A stretch of 64,000 nt of DNA, taken from Haemophilus parainfluenzae (GTDB taxonomy: Bacteria > Pseudomonadota > Gammaproteobacteria > Enterobacterales > Pasteurellaceae). Below, piece by piece: positions 28,604 to 37,980 of this stretch. How positions within the stretch are numbered: position 1 is the first letter of the stretch; each line of letters starts with the position of its first letter. The translations under genes and the position numbers were made by a program. The stretch covers positions 1,855,001-1,919,000 of the forward strand of contig NZ_UGHY01000002.1 in the NCBI RefSeq assembly GCF_900450995.1, read 5' to 3'. A model generated the notes under the pieces. The model was not told the origin of the DNA and made no database searches. It was given only the letters and a program-made list of their open reading frames with translations.

Positions 28604-30117
28604 TATTTTGCTTCCTTATAGGCTTTTTCGGCTTTCTCAAAGGTTTCTTTAACTTCATTTTCTGGTTCGGCAGAAAGGAGAGAAACCACAATAATTGCAA
28701 GGCTAGCGAGAGCAAATCCAGGAATCATTTCATAAACATTAAACCACTCACTGGTTTTAGGAATGATGGATTTCCAAGCAAATACGACAACTGCGCCGAC
28801 AACCATGCCAGCCATCGCCGCTGATGAAGTCATGCGTTTCCAGAATAAGGAGAAAAGCACCACAGGACCAAATGCAGAACCAAACCCAGCCCAGGCAAAT
28901 TCAACGAGTTTTAGTACTTTGCTGTTTTCATCTTGAGCAATCCAAATTGCAATGCCCGCGATAACTAAAACCATTGCACGACCTAACCAAACTAATTCTT
29001 TTTCAGCAGCTTTTGGACGAATAAACCCTTTATAAAAATCTTCAGTAATAGAGCTTGAAGAAATTAATAATTGTGCAGAAAGTGTACTCATCACAGCCGC
29101 TAAAATTGCAGACAGTAGAATACCGGCAATCCATGGATTAAAGAGCAATTTAGCCAGTTCAATAAATACTTGTTCTGGTTCATTATTTACTACGCTCGCA
29201 ACACCAGGATTCGCAAAGAAATAAGGAATGCCGAAGAAACCAATACCAATCGCACCTGCTAAGCAAATCACCATCCACGTCATACTAATACGGCGTGCTT
29301 TGATTAATGATTTCACCGAATAAGCCGCCATAAAACGCGCAAGGATATGCGGTTGACCAAAATAACCTAAGCCCCAAGCCGCTAAACTTAATAAACCTAA
29401 TGGCGTGGTAGAACTAAATAAATCGGTAAAGTCTTTACTTGCAGCAACTTCAGCTTGATGGAGTACTTCCGTAAATTGTGATGTATCGCCCAAACTTAAA
29501 AAGATGAAGAGTGGCGTTAAAATTAAGGCAAAAATCATCAAAGTAGCTTGAATGGTATCAGTCCAACTCACCGCTAAAAATCCACCGATAAAGGTATAAA
29601 TAATCGTCGCTAATGCGCCGTACCAAATGGCGGTGGAGTAGTCGACTGAGAATAGGTTTTGGAATAATTTAGCACCCGCAACTACACCTGAAGCACAGTA
29701 AATCGTGAAGAATACTAAGATGATTGATGCAGACACAATTTTTAAGAGATGATGCTTTGTACCAAAGCGATGGTGGAAATATTCCGGTAATGTGAGAGCA
29801 TTGTTGTTAAATTCGGTATAGATCCGTAAACGACCCGCCACGAGTAGCCAGTTAAAATAAGCTCCAAGGATTAAACCAATGGCGATCCAACCTTCTACTA
29901 GGCCAGATACATATACTGCACCTGGCAAGCCCATTAATAGCCAGCCGGACATATCAGATGCGCCAGCTGACATGGCGGTTACAAAACTCCCGAGTTTACG
30001 GCCACCTAAAATGTAATCGGATAAGTTGTTTGTATAATAATAGGCAAGGACACCGATTAAAATCATGCCGAAAATATAAATACTAAAAGTAATAAGTGTT
30101 GGGTCTAAACCAAACAT
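28603..30117 (-). CDS. putP: Sodium/proline symporter
   Basis: This 504-residue sodium:solute symporter has about 13 membrane spans. The SSS signatures are seen in [31 protein letters not shown] (about 37-67) and [19 protein letters not shown] (about 336-354). ATG at 30117, preceded by GGGGTA, is chosen over an upstream in-frame TTG at 30129. It is the first gene of a putP-cmoB pair. Confidence 0.9.
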   Translation of the reverse strand: MFGLDPTLITFSIYIFGMILIGVLAYYYTNNLSDYILGGRKLGSFVTAMSAGASDMSGWLLMGLPGAVYVSGLVEGWIAIGLILGAYFNWLLVAGRLRIYTEFNNNALTLPEYFHHRFGTKHHLLKIVSASIILVFFTIYCASGVVAGAKLFQNLFSVDYSTAIWYGALATIIYTFIGGFLAVSWTDTIQATLMIFALILTPLFIFLSLGDTSQFTEVLHQAEVAASKDFTDLFSSTTPLGLLSLAAWGLGYFGQPHILARFMAAYSVKSLIKARRISMTWMVICLAGAIGIGFFGIPYFFANPGVASVVNNEPEQVFIELAKLLFNPWIAGILLSAILAAVMSTLSAQLLISSSSITEDFYKGFIRPKAAEKELVWLGRAMVLVIAGIAIWIAQDENSKVLKLVEFAWAGFGSAFGPVVLFSLFWKRMTSSAAMAGMVVGAVVVFAWKSIIPKTSEWFNVYEMIPGFALASLAIIVVSLLSAEPENEVKETFEKAEKAYKEAK

Positions 30118-30232
30118 TAAGTACCCCAAAAAGTCATGAAAATTTGAGAAAGGTCATATTTTACCTTATTTGGGTCTATTATTCTATTTTCCTTTTCGAT
30201 AGACTTATATCATTAAAACTAAGGTCGAAAAA

Positions 30233-31708
30233 ATGAATTCTGTTGAATTATTAATGAATGTTACGCCCAATGAAACCCGCGTTGCGTTGGTGGAAACGGG
30301 CGTTTTAAAAGAAGTTCATATTGAACGTCAAGCCAAACGTGGCATCGTGGGGAATATCTATAAAGGGCGAGTAACCCGTGTTTTACCGGGGATGCAATCT
30401 GCGTTTGTGGATATCGGTTTAGAAAAAGCCGCATTTTTACACGCTTCCGATATTGTTTCACATACCGAGTGTGTGGATGTGAACGAACAAAAGCAATTCC
30501 GTGCAAAAAGCATTTCTGAACTCGTACGCGAGGGGCAGGATATCGTGGTACAAGTGGTGAAAGATCCTTTGGGCACCAAAGGCGCAAGATTAACCACCGA
30601 TATTACGTTGCCTTCTCGTTATCTTGTTTTTATGCCTGAAAATAGCCATGTGGGTGTATCACAACGTATTGAAAGCGAAGAAGAACGCGCAAGATTAAAA
30701 GCGCTAGTTGAGCCTTTTTGTGATGAATTAGGCGGCTTTATTATTCGTACTGCTACCGAAGGCGCAACGGAAGAAGAATTGCGCCAAGATGCAGAATTTT
30801 TAAAACGCTTATGGTGTAAAGTGCTTGAGCGTAAAGGCAAATATCCAACCCGTTCTAAAATTTATGGCGAACCTGCATTGCCACAACGTATTCTGCGTGA
30901 TTTTATCGGTGCTAATTTAGAGAAAATTCATATCGATTCCAAACTTTGTTTTAACGAAGTGAAAGAATTTACCGATGAATTTATGCCTGAATTAAGTGAT
31001 AAATTAATGCTTTATACGGGCAGTCAGCCGATCTTTGATATTTATGGTGTAGAGCGTGGCATTCAAAATGCACTTGAAAAACGCGTAAATTTAAAATCAG
31101 GTGGATATCTCATTATTGAACAAACCGAAGCCATGACGACCATTGATATCAATACGGGCGCATTCGTTGGCCATCGAAATTTAGATGAAACCATTTTTAA
31201 CACCAATATTGAAGCCACTAAAGCCATTGCACAGCAGCTACAACTGCGTAATCTAGGCGGTATTATCATTATTGATTTTATTGATATGCAAACCGATGAG
31301 CATCGTAATCGCGTGATTGAATCCTTGGAAGAGGCCCTATCAAAAGATCGCGTAAAAACGAATGTAAATGGTTTTACTCAACTTGGTTTAGTGGAAATGA
31401 CGCGTAAACGTACTCGCGAAAGTTTAGAGCACGTTTTGTGTGATGAATGCCCAACTTGTCAAGGTCGTGGACGCGTAAAAACGGTTGAAACAGTATGCTA
31501 TGAAATTATGCGTGAGATCATTCGCGTTAACCACTTATTTTCGAGTGAACAATTTGTGGTTTATGCCTCTCCAGCCGTAGCGGATTATTTAATCAAAGAA
31601 GAATCGCACGGTTTATTGCCAGAGGTTGAAATGTTCATCAGCAAACAGGTTCAAGTCAAAACAGAACAGTACTACAACCAAGAACAGTTTGATGTGGTGG
31701 TGATGTAA
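30233..31708 (+). CDS. rng: Ribonuclease G
   Basis: This 491-residue endoribonuclease matures the 5' end of 16S rRNA and degrades mRNA. Order: S1 domain (about 38-125), 5' sensor/RNase H-like region, catalytic DNase I-like region with TTIDINTGAF (about 302-311) and the IIIDFIDM block, then the zinc-link CPTCQGRG (about 405-412). It lacks the long RNase E tail. Its downstream uptake-signal terminator is split by IS copy 2. Confidence 0.95.
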   Translation: MNSVELLMNVTPNETRVALVETGVLKEVHIERQAKRGIVGNIYKGRVTRVLPGMQSAFVDIGLEKAAFLHASDIVSHTECVDVNEQKQFRAKSISELVREGQDIVVQVVKDPLGTKGARLTTDITLPSRYLVFMPENSHVGVSQRIESEEERARLKALVEPFCDELGGFIIRTATEGATEEELRQDAEFLKRLWCKVLERKGKYPTRSKIYGEPALPQRILRDFIGANLEKIHIDSKLCFNEVKEFTDEFMPELSDKLMLYTGSQPIFDIYGVERGIQNALEKRVNLKSGGYLIIEQTEAMTTIDINTGAFVGHRNLDETIFNTNIEATKAIAQQLQLRNLGGIIIIDFIDMQTDEHRNRVIESLEEALSKDRVKTNVNGFTQLGLVEMTRKRTRESLEHVLCDECPTCQGRGRVKTVETVCYEIMREIIRVNHLFSSEQFVVYASPAVADYLIKEESHGLLPEVEMFISKQVQVKTEQYYNQEQFDVVVM

Positions 31709-31787
31709 AAGACAAAAGTGCGGTCAAATTGATCTGCACCCCAAAAGTTGGACTCAACAAACCAACAATTGAGGTGCAAATTTTTTT

Positions 31788-32141
31788 ATGGGTAAACACT
31801 ACACAATCGAATTTAAATTACAGGTTCTTCAACCTATTCTAAAAGGAAAAATGAGCATTCGAGAAGCAGCTCGTTTTTACAATATTCCTTCCAACGCCCT
31901 AGTCGGGACATGGTTGAAACGGTTTGAAAAAAATGGCATAAAAGGACTGATTCCCCGTAAACCATCAGGACGACCGCCAATGAAACCCAAATATGCAAAA
32001 ATGCCACCGCCACCCAGAACTGAAGAAGACCGTTTACGCCTGAGAATTTTACAGCTTGAAGCGGAGGTGGCCTACCTAAAGGAGTTGAGAAGGCTCAGAC
32101 TTCAGGACGAAGCCGAGCAACGGAAATTATCCAAAGGTTAA
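31788..32141 (+). CDS. IS3-family transposase OrfA (copy 2)
   Basis: This 117-residue protein has an N-terminal helix-turn-helix (about 1-60) and a C-terminal leucine-rich coiled coil (about 82-100). It provides DNA binding for transposition and is the upstream part of the OrfAB fusion. Its end overlaps the orfB frame from 32060 onward. An A-AAG motif at about 32077-32080 is one possible shift point, but no classical slippery heptamer is visible. Confidence 0.9.
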   Translation: MGKHYTIEFKLQVLQPILKGKMSIREAARFYNIPSNALVGTWLKRFEKNGIKGLIPRKPSGRPPMKPKYAKMPPPPRTEEDRLRLRILQLEAEVAYLKELRRLRLQDEAEQRKLSKG

Positions 32142-32947
32142 GAACACGCTATCCGTTAAAATGGCTTTTAGGTTTTGCACAGTTAGCGCGTAGTACGTTT
32201 TTTGCGAAACTCCAGATTAAACCGGATAAGGATGAGCAGCTGAAAAAGGCAATTAAACGCATCAAAGCCAATCATCCTGATTATGGCTACCGACGAGTTC
32301 ATGCCTGTTTACCAGGCGTGAATCATAAAAAAGTTCAACGTTTAATGCAGACACTTGGGCTTCAAGTGCGGTCAAGAAAAAGCAAGAAATTTACGACTTA
32401 TCGAGGCACGATAGGGGTGATTGCACCGAATCATCTTGAACGCGATTTTAGCGCAACGGCCCCGAAACAAAAATGGGTAACTGATATCACCGAGTTTAAG
32501 GCGAAAGATGGGAGTAAAGTCTATTTATCTCCAATTTTAGACTTATTTAACAATGAGATAGTCTCATATAATCTCAGCTATTCCCCAAACTGGGCGCAAG
32601 TAGAGGACATGTTAATGCAAGCCGTCAAAGGATTAAATAAAGCTTGTAGTGTCATTTTACATTCAGACCAGGGATGGCAATATCAAATGGTAGCTTATCG
32701 TCGAATTTTAGCTGAACATGGCATCATTCAAAGTATGTCGAGAAAAGGGAATTGCTTAGATAATGCCGCAATGGAAAGTTTCTTTGGACGATTAAAAACG
32801 GAATGTTTTTATGGTCGGGAATTTAACAGTAGAGAAGAGATAGTTGATGCTGTCAGGGATTATTTGGATTACTATAATCATCGACGGATTCAACTAAAAT
32901 TAAAAGGACTGAGTCCGATACAATACCGAAAACAGTCCTTTAAATAA
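32060..32947 (+). CDS. IS3-family transposase OrfB (copy 2)
   Basis: This is the DDE integrase catalytic half, in the -1 frame relative to orfA. The frame is open from 32060 (the limit given here) with no good ATG near its head, so expression as an OrfAB frameshift fusion is likely. An HTH-like region (YGYRRVHACLPGVNHKKVQRLM) precedes the catalytic core with TDITEF (Asp), HSDQGWQYQ (Asp) and AAMESFFGRLKTE (Glu). Arg replaces the stop found at the matching place in copy 1. Confidence 0.85.
   Translation, partial: SGGGLPKGVEKAQTSGRSRATEIIQRLRTRYPLKWLLGFAQLARSTFFAKLQIKPDKDEQLKKAIKRIKANHPDYGYRRVHACLPGVNHKKVQRLMQTLGLQVRSRKSKKFTTYRGTIGVIAPNHLERDFSATAPKQKWVTDITEFKAKDGSKVYLSPILDLFNNEIVSYNLSYSPNWAQVEDMLMQAVKGLNKACSVILHSDQGWQYQMVAYRRILAEHGIIQSMSRKGNCLDNAAMESFFGRLKTECFYGREFNSREEIVDAVRDYLDYYNHRRIQLKLKGLSPIQYRKQSFK
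32364..32372 (+). repeat. Uptake signal inside IS copy 2
   Basis: Exact AAGTGCGGT followed by CAA within orfB. It gives the mobile element its own DNA uptake mark. Confidence 0.9.
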
Positions 32948-32998
32948 CAGTCTAACTTTTTGGGGTCAGATTAAATTCGACCGCACTTTTTACCTTAA

Positions 32999-34396
32999 CT
33001 ACTTCAATCTTTCTAGTTGCTGAATAATGGCTTCATCAGGTTGTGATTGGATTTTTCGCATACGTATAAAGAGTAAAGTGGCGGCAATGGTTAATGCAAT
33101 GATAAACGCAACCCAGAAGCCTTTTGCACCGATGCTTGGAACAATCCAATCCGTTCGGGAAAGAATATACCCAACAGGGATACCTACGCCCCAATAAGCA
33201 AGTAACGTGATATAAAGGATGATTTTTGTGTCTTTATAGCCACGTAAAATACCGCTCACAACGACTTGTACTGAATCTGAAAATTGATAAATCGCCGCCA
33301 TTGCTAATAAGCTGCCTGAAAGGGCAATAACGGTGGCATTATCTCCTACAATTAATGCGGCAATCTCTGCACTAAATACCCAAATCACTAATGCTAATAC
33401 ACTTGCTGCGATCAAGCCAAGAATAATAGCGGCGTGAGCCATGATTTTGGCTTTTTGTGGCGCATGATTACCGAGCTCTTGCGCCACTAAAATGGTTGCC
33501 GCCATCGCAATAGACATTGGGAACATAAAGGCTACGGCACTGGTGTTTAAGGCAATTTGGTGGCTGGCGACCACATCTGCGCCTAATGGGGAAAGTAATA
33601 AACTACTTAAGGCAAACAGTGAGACTTCACTGCACAGCGCAATGGCAATAGGTAAACCAAGTGCGGTCAATTTTTTCAGTGTTTTGATGTCAGGTTTTTC
33701 AATAATCTTTTCAAAGACTTTCAAACTACGTTCATTATAGTTTTTGGCCGAATAGGTAATCATCAATATTGCCATCGCCCAGTTGACAATAGCCGTTGCT
33801 ACACCACAACCGATACCGCCCAGTGCAGGTGCACCAAATTTGCCGTAAATAAACATATAATTCAGTGGAATATTCAGCATTAACCCCATGAAGGTAATCA
33901 CCATAGCCGGTTTGGTCTTAGCAATGCCATCATTCAAACAGCGGAAATTAATCAGCAATAAATAGGCTGGTAAGCCCCATACCATCGCACGCAAATAATT
34001 CATCGTCACATCAGCCATGTGGGCATCCATATTCATAAACTGTAATATGAAATCATTATGATAGATGATGAGTGCAAGGGGAATCATCACTAAAAATGAA
34101 ATCCAAAGGCCTTGTCTAACTTGGTGGGCAATGCGATGGCGCTGCCCAGAACCGTTTAAATAGGAAATTGTTGGTGGCAAGGCGAGTAATAACCCCTGCC
34201 CGAAAAGTACCAAAGGTAGCCAAATGGAGGCACCAATACCGACACCGCCTACATCAGCCGAGCTTACACGCCCCGCCATAATCACATCCACGGTGCCCAT
34301 GCCAGTTTGAGCTAACTGGGCAAGACCGATAGGTGTCGCAATTCGGATAAGTTTTTTAATATCAATACGGTATTGAGAAAAAAGACGAGAATTCAT
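32999..34396 (-). CDS. hmrM: MATE-family multidrug efflux pump
   Basis: This 465-residue sodium- or proton-coupled exporter has twelve hydrophobic spans and the MATE signatures in [28 protein letters not shown] (about 16-43) and [12 protein letters not shown] (about 245-256). Length matches H. influenzae HmrM and E. coli MdtK. The start is set at MNSRLF (34396). A longer frame to 34480 would run across the divergent ribE promoter and start, and is rejected. It shares a 45-bp intergenic region with ribE. Confidence 0.9.
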   Translation of the reverse strand: MNSRLFSQYRIDIKKLIRIATPIGLAQLAQTGMGTVDVIMAGRVSSADVGGVGIGASIWLPLVLFGQGLLLALPPTISYLNGSGQRHRIAHQVRQGLWISFLVMIPLALIIYHNDFILQFMNMDAHMADVTMNYLRAMVWGLPAYLLLINFRCLNDGIAKTKPAMVITFMGLMLNIPLNYMFIYGKFGAPALGGIGCGVATAIVNWAMAILMITYSAKNYNERSLKVFEKIIEKPDIKTLKKLTALGLPIAIALCSEVSLFALSSLLLSPLGADVVASHQIALNTSAVAFMFPMSIAMAATILVAQELGNHAPQKAKIMAHAAIILGLIAASVLALVIWVFSAEIAALIVGDNATVIALSGSLLAMAAIYQFSDSVQVVVSGILRGYKDTKIILYITLLAYWGVGIPVGYILSRTDWIVPSIGAKGFWVAFIIALTIAATLLFIRMRKIQSQPDEAIIQQLERLK

Positions 34397-34402
34397 AAAT
34401 TT

Positions 34403-34411
34403 TGCTATAAT
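34403..34411 (+). promoter_or_regulatory. Extended -10 promoter of ribE
   Basis: TGCTATAAT, an extended -10 box, is 30 bp before the ribE start. The leader is too short for an FMN riboswitch. Confidence 0.5.
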
Positions 34412-34441
34412 ATTGGAAAAATTTTTAATGAAGGAATAATA

Positions 34442-35059
34442 ATGTTTACAGGTATTGTACAGGGCATCGCCCAAATTCATGCAATTAAAGACAGCGATAA
34501 TTTTAGAACACAGATCGTAAAATTACCAGCTGAAATGCGAAAAGGCTTAGAAATCGGTGCATCAGTGGCAAATAATGGCGTGTGTTTAACAGTAACTGAA
34601 ATTTACGATGATCTAGTGAGCTTTGACTTAATGCAGGAAACCTTGCGCATCACCAATCTCGGTAACTTAAAAGCCGGGGATTTTGTGAATATCGAACGTG
34701 CAATGCAAATGGGCGCAGAAATTGGTGGGCATATTTTATCTGGTCACGTTTATTGTACCGCAAGCGTTTCACAAATTATTGAAAGCGAAAACAATCGTCA
34801 GGTTTGGTTTAAATTACCTACTAAAGACGTGATGAAATATATTCTTACCAAAGGATTTATCGCGATTGACGGCATAAGCCTTACCATCGGTGAAGTGAAG
34901 AATGATGAATTCTGTGTAAATTTAATTCCAGAAACCCTACATCGAACCCTGATCGGCAAACGTCAAATCGGTGATTTAGTGAATATCGAAATTGATCCGC
35001 AAACACAAGCGATTGTAGATACGGTGGAGAATTATTTAAAAGCAAGAGGATATAGTTAA
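34442..35059 (+). CDS. ribE: Riboflavin synthase alpha subunit
   Basis: This 205-residue enzyme dismutates two lumazines to riboflavin. Two homologous lumazine-binding domains are visible: MFTGIVQG (1-8) with NGVCLTV (about 42-48), then HILSGHV (about 98-104) with IDGISLTI (about 141-148). ATG at 34442 is the family start, and GAAGGAAT precedes it. It stands alone; other rib genes are not in the window. Confidence 0.95.
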   Translation: MFTGIVQGIAQIHAIKDSDNFRTQIVKLPAEMRKGLEIGASVANNGVCLTVTEIYDDLVSFDLMQETLRITNLGNLKAGDFVNIERAMQMGAEIGGHILSGHVYCTASVSQIIESENNRQVWFKLPTKDVMKYILTKGFIAIDGISLTIGEVKNDEFCVNLIPETLHRTLIGKRQIGDLVNIEIDPQTQAIVDTVENYLKARGYS

Positions 35060-35083
35060 TTAAGATTACTATAAGGAGGAAAT

Positions 35084-35359
35084 ATGTTTAAAGATGAAAT
35101 TGCTCTTATTCGCTTTTTAGGCAGAGAGTTTATTGTCATGTTTAATGTGTTTTTTATATTTCCGCTTTCAATTATTTTAGTGCTGATTGGCGTTATTCAT
35201 GGTGTAATATGGAATGTACTTTTAGGTATTGCATTTACTTACCTCGTATTTCTTGTCTTATTTAGGATATTAATCTATTTTTTATATAAAAAATGGGAGA
35301 GAGAGCATCAGAAAAAAAAGCAAGAAGAGAATGAAGTTAAATACATTATTATTAAATAA
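35084..35359 (+). CDS. Small hypothetical two-span membrane protein
   Basis: I do not recognise this 91-residue protein. It has two hydrophobic segments (about 18-40 and 44-66) and ends in a strongly charged tail (KKWEREHQKKKQEENEVK, about 68-85). A strong AAGGAGGA ribosome binding site precedes the ATG. It is 24 bp after ribE and ends only 17 bp before the degenerate first CRISPR repeat. It may be co-transcribed with ribE. Position beside the array is suggestive, but nothing in the sequence ties it to CRISPR function. Confidence 0.6.
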   Translation: MFKDEIALIRFLGREFIVMFNVFFIFPLSIILVLIGVIHGVIWNVLLGIAFTYLVFLVLFRILIYFLYKKWEREHQKKKQEENEVKYIIIK

Positions 35360-35376
35360 TAAATTTATACTGTATT

Positions 35377-35412
35377 GTAATAACACCCTTTTTTATTTCG
35401 CAGTGCTATAAT
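35377..35412 (+). repeat. Degenerate first CRISPR repeat
   Basis: Mismatches are at repeat positions 3, 4, 7, 9 and 18; the last 18 bases, including the -10 box, are perfect. It is the cas-distal end of the array and the 5' end in the crRNA direction. Confidence 0.9.
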
Positions 35413-37592
35413 TAATTTTTTGCCATCTTGTGCAATCGCGTTGTTGTAGCTCCCTTTTTCATTTCGCAGTGCTATAATAATGTTGTTTTTATTAACTATG
35501 TGGATTTTGTTGTAGCTCCCTTTTTCATTTCGCAGTGCTATAATGAACAAAAGCTAATAATTCATCAAGTCTTGGTTGTAGCTCCCTTTTTCATTTCGCA
35601 GTGCTATAATCATACGTTCTTTATCCTGCTCATAAGATAAAGTTGTAGCTCCCTTTTTCATTTCGCAGTGCTATAATCGGCTTATCTACGTGGGAAAACT
35701 AGCTAATGTTGTAGCTCCCTTTTTCATTTCGCAGTGCTATAATTTTTATCGTATCGCTAAAAACACCACGATCGTTGTAGCTCCCTTTTTCATTTCGCAG
35801 TGCTATAATTATAGAGCGGTGGAAAGACAGGCGCTCAAAGTTGTAGCTCCCTTTTTCATTTCGCAGTGCTATAATGATTTTTTGTTGTTTTCGGAGTGTC
35901 GTAAAGTTGTAGCTCCCTTTTTCATTTCGCAGTGCTATAATTATCCTGATCCCGTTTAGCTTCCCGTTCGGGTTGTAGCTCCCTTTTTCATTTCGCAGTG
36001 CTATAATCGACTTTTGAAAAATATACTTTTTCCATATGTTGTAGCTCCCTTTTTCATTTCGCAGTGCTATAATTATCCTGATCCCGTTTAGCTTCCCGTT
36101 TGTGTTGTAGCTCCCTTTTTCATTTCGCAGTGCTATAATGCCTCACTTCGCGTTTCGCAAGATACGCAAGTTGTAGCTCCCTTTTTCATTTCGCAGTGCT
36201 ATAATAATTCAGCGTGGGTTATCTTGGTGGCATTAGTTGTAGCTCCCTTTTTCATTTCGCAGTGCTATAATTTTGTCTTTTTTAATTTGTTAAGAAAGGC
36301 CGTTGTAGCTCCCTTTTTCATTTCGCAGTGCTATAATAAATTTAATAAAAAAGAGCTAGTTTTAACTGTTGTAGCTCCCTTTTTCATTTCGCAGTGCTAT
36401 AATCGCTGACGGGGTGAATGACCGTTTGTGAAAGTTGTAGCTCCCTTTTTCATTTCGCAGTGCTATAATTTCTTCAAAACTTCATAGTGTGGAGTTGGAG
36501 TTGTAGCTCCCTTTTTCATTTCGCAGTGCTATAATCATGATTCACCCCCTTAAAGTTTTTTGAAAGTTGTAGCTCCCTTTTTCATTTCGCAGTGCTATAA
36601 TCAGTGGGTCAATATGGTTGCGATCTACATAAGTTGTAGCTCCCTTTTTCATTTCGCAGTGCTATAATCGTGGATTTTCGTAGGATTAGTATTTTACGGT
36701 TGTAGCTCCCTTTTTCATTTCGCAGTGCTATAATACCGTCTCACGACTTAATGCGTTACTAATTGTTGTAGCTCCCTTTTTCATTTCGCAGTGCTATAAT
36801 TGTTAGATCCTAGCTATTAGTTAGCTTTTGGTTGTAGCTCCCTTTTTCATTTCGCAGTGCTATAATTCGTCTGCGTTGCTGTTGTAGGGGTTTGAAGTTG
36901 TAGCTCCCTTTTTCATTTCGCAGTGCTATAATCCATTTCTATATTAATCCAAAGATTTTAAAGTTGTAGCTCCCTTTTTCATTTCGCAGTGCTATAATTA
37001 TAAAAACTAAAGCAAGTAAAGTTAAACCGTTGTAGCTCCCTTTTTCATTTTGCAGTGCTATAATACACGCCTTTTATGGATGGGGAGTATCGCTGTTGTA
37101 GCTCCCTTTTTCATTTCGCAGTGCTATAATCCCAACAAAATCCTGACGGTTCACCTTATGGTTGTAGCTCCCTTTTTCATTTCGCAGTGCTATAATTAAT
37201 CCAATAATGAGACTACCTGATTTTTTGTTGTAGCTCCCTTTTTCATTTCGCAGTGCTATAATGGTGTGGTTATTCGTACTGAAGACTTTGTGGTTGTAGC
37301 TCCCTTTTTCATTTCGCAGTGCTATAATTTTCATTAATAATTTTCACTAACCCAGAAGGTTGTAGCTCCCTTTTTCATTTCGCAGTGCTATAATTCAGAA
37401 GCCATTTCTTCAAACACATTAGTAGTTGTAGCTCCCTTTTTCATTTCGCAGTGCTATAATGCCTCACTAATTTAATAGATAACAAATAAAGTTGTAGCTC
37501 CCTTTTTCATTTCGCAGTGCTATAATCTTTAAAACTTGCATTATCAACAGCGACCGGTTGTAGCTCCCTTTTTCATTTCGCAGTGCTATAAT
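35377..37592 (+). CRISPR. Type II-C CRISPR array, 34 repeats and 33 spacers
   Basis: The 36-nt repeat starts GTTGTAGCTCCC, has the middle TTTTTCATTTCG and ends CAGTGCTATAAT. Repeat 1 (35377) is degenerate, with five mismatches all in the first 18 nt. Repeat 26 (37029) has one change (CATTTTGCAG). Spacers are 30 nt, except 31 nt at 35611 and 36602. The repeat is almost the Neisseria meningitidis II-C repeat. Its 3' end is an extended -10 box (TGCTATAAT), so each spacer is probably transcribed from the preceding repeat, left to right, toward the cas genes. Spacers 9 (35942) and 11 (36074) differ at only two bases. Confidence 0.98.
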
Positions 37593-37599
37593 AGGGACA

Positions 37600-37640
37600 G
37601 CAAAAAGCCCCATGCCGCAAGGTTTAGGGGCTTTTGTTTT
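37600..37640. terminator. Terminator between CRISPR array and cas2
   Basis: AAAAGCCCC and GGGGCTTTT arms around a 15-nt loop start 8 bp after the last repeat. T runs occur on both strands, so it can stop crRNA transcripts from the left and the cas operon from the right. Confidence 0.8.
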
Positions 37641-37653
37641 GCCTAAAAAACGG

Positions 37654-37980
37654 CTAAAAAAGCAATAATTGATTTGAATTAACCTTTTTTTCTTGCAGTT
37701 TTTTCTCTCCCACTAAAATTTCCATACTCGCAAATTGTTTTTCTGTAATAGATAAACATCGAATTGAGCCCTCTTCAGGTAAGTGTGCGACGAGTCTTTT
37801 ATGATGTTTTTCTAACGCGTCTCTCCCTTTAATAATTCGAGTATAAATAGACAGTTGCAACATTTGATAACCATCTTTAAGTAAAAATTGACGGAATTGG
37901 TTTGCCGCCCGCATTTTTGCTTTAGTGGTGACCGGTAAATCGAATAGAACGATCATACGCATAAATACTTCCTCACTCAT
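37654..37980 (-). CDS. cas2: CRISPR-associated endonuclease Cas2
   Basis: This 108-residue adaptation protein dimerises and holds two Cas1 dimers for spacer integration. It has the ferredoxin-like core with [11 protein letters not shown] (Asp about 14), then [25 protein letters not shown]. It ends NSNQLLLF, as I recall for Neisseria II-C Cas2. The ATG at 37980 overlaps the last codons of cas1 by 8 bp. A longer frame to 38067 lies wholly within cas1 and is rejected. Confidence 0.93.
   Translation of the reverse strand: MSEEVFMRMIVLFDLPVTTKAKMRAANQFRQFLLKDGYQMLQLSIYTRIIKGRDALEKHHKRLVAHLPEEGSIRCLSITEKQFASMEILVGEKKLQEKKVNSNQLLLF

Larger units (their letters stand above)
31730..32973 (+). mobile_element. 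IS3-family element, copy 2 (apparently intact)
   Basis: The element is 1244 bp. It starts TGATCTGCACCCC and ends GGGGTCAGATTA, with the duplicated target AAT at 31727-31729 and 32974-32976. orfA and the -1 frame orfB are both open. Removing the element and one AAT restores a perfect uptake-signal hairpin, AAAAGTGCGGTC/GACCGCACTTTT with a 6-nt loop, so the insertion is in the loop. It is opposite in orientation to copy 1. Confidence 0.95.

Noticed and set aside
64..32973. Composite transposon bounded by IS copies 1 and 2
   Set aside because: The enclosed DNA is mostly housekeeping genes in ancestral order, and each IS has its own target duplication, so they inserted separately.
34397..34441. 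FMN riboswitch before ribE
   Set aside because: Only 45 bp separate ribE from the divergent hmrM start; there is no room for the aptamer.
34397..34480. N-terminal extension of HmrM
   Set aside because: It crosses the ribE promoter and coding start and is not hydrophobic-family sequence.
35365..37334. Several short ORFs across 35365-37334 on both strands with a repeated peptide (VVAPFFISQCYN or ALRNEKGSYN)
   Set aside because: They are translations of the CRISPR repeat, which is 36 nt and so keeps frame; spacers vary freely. No ribosome binding sites.
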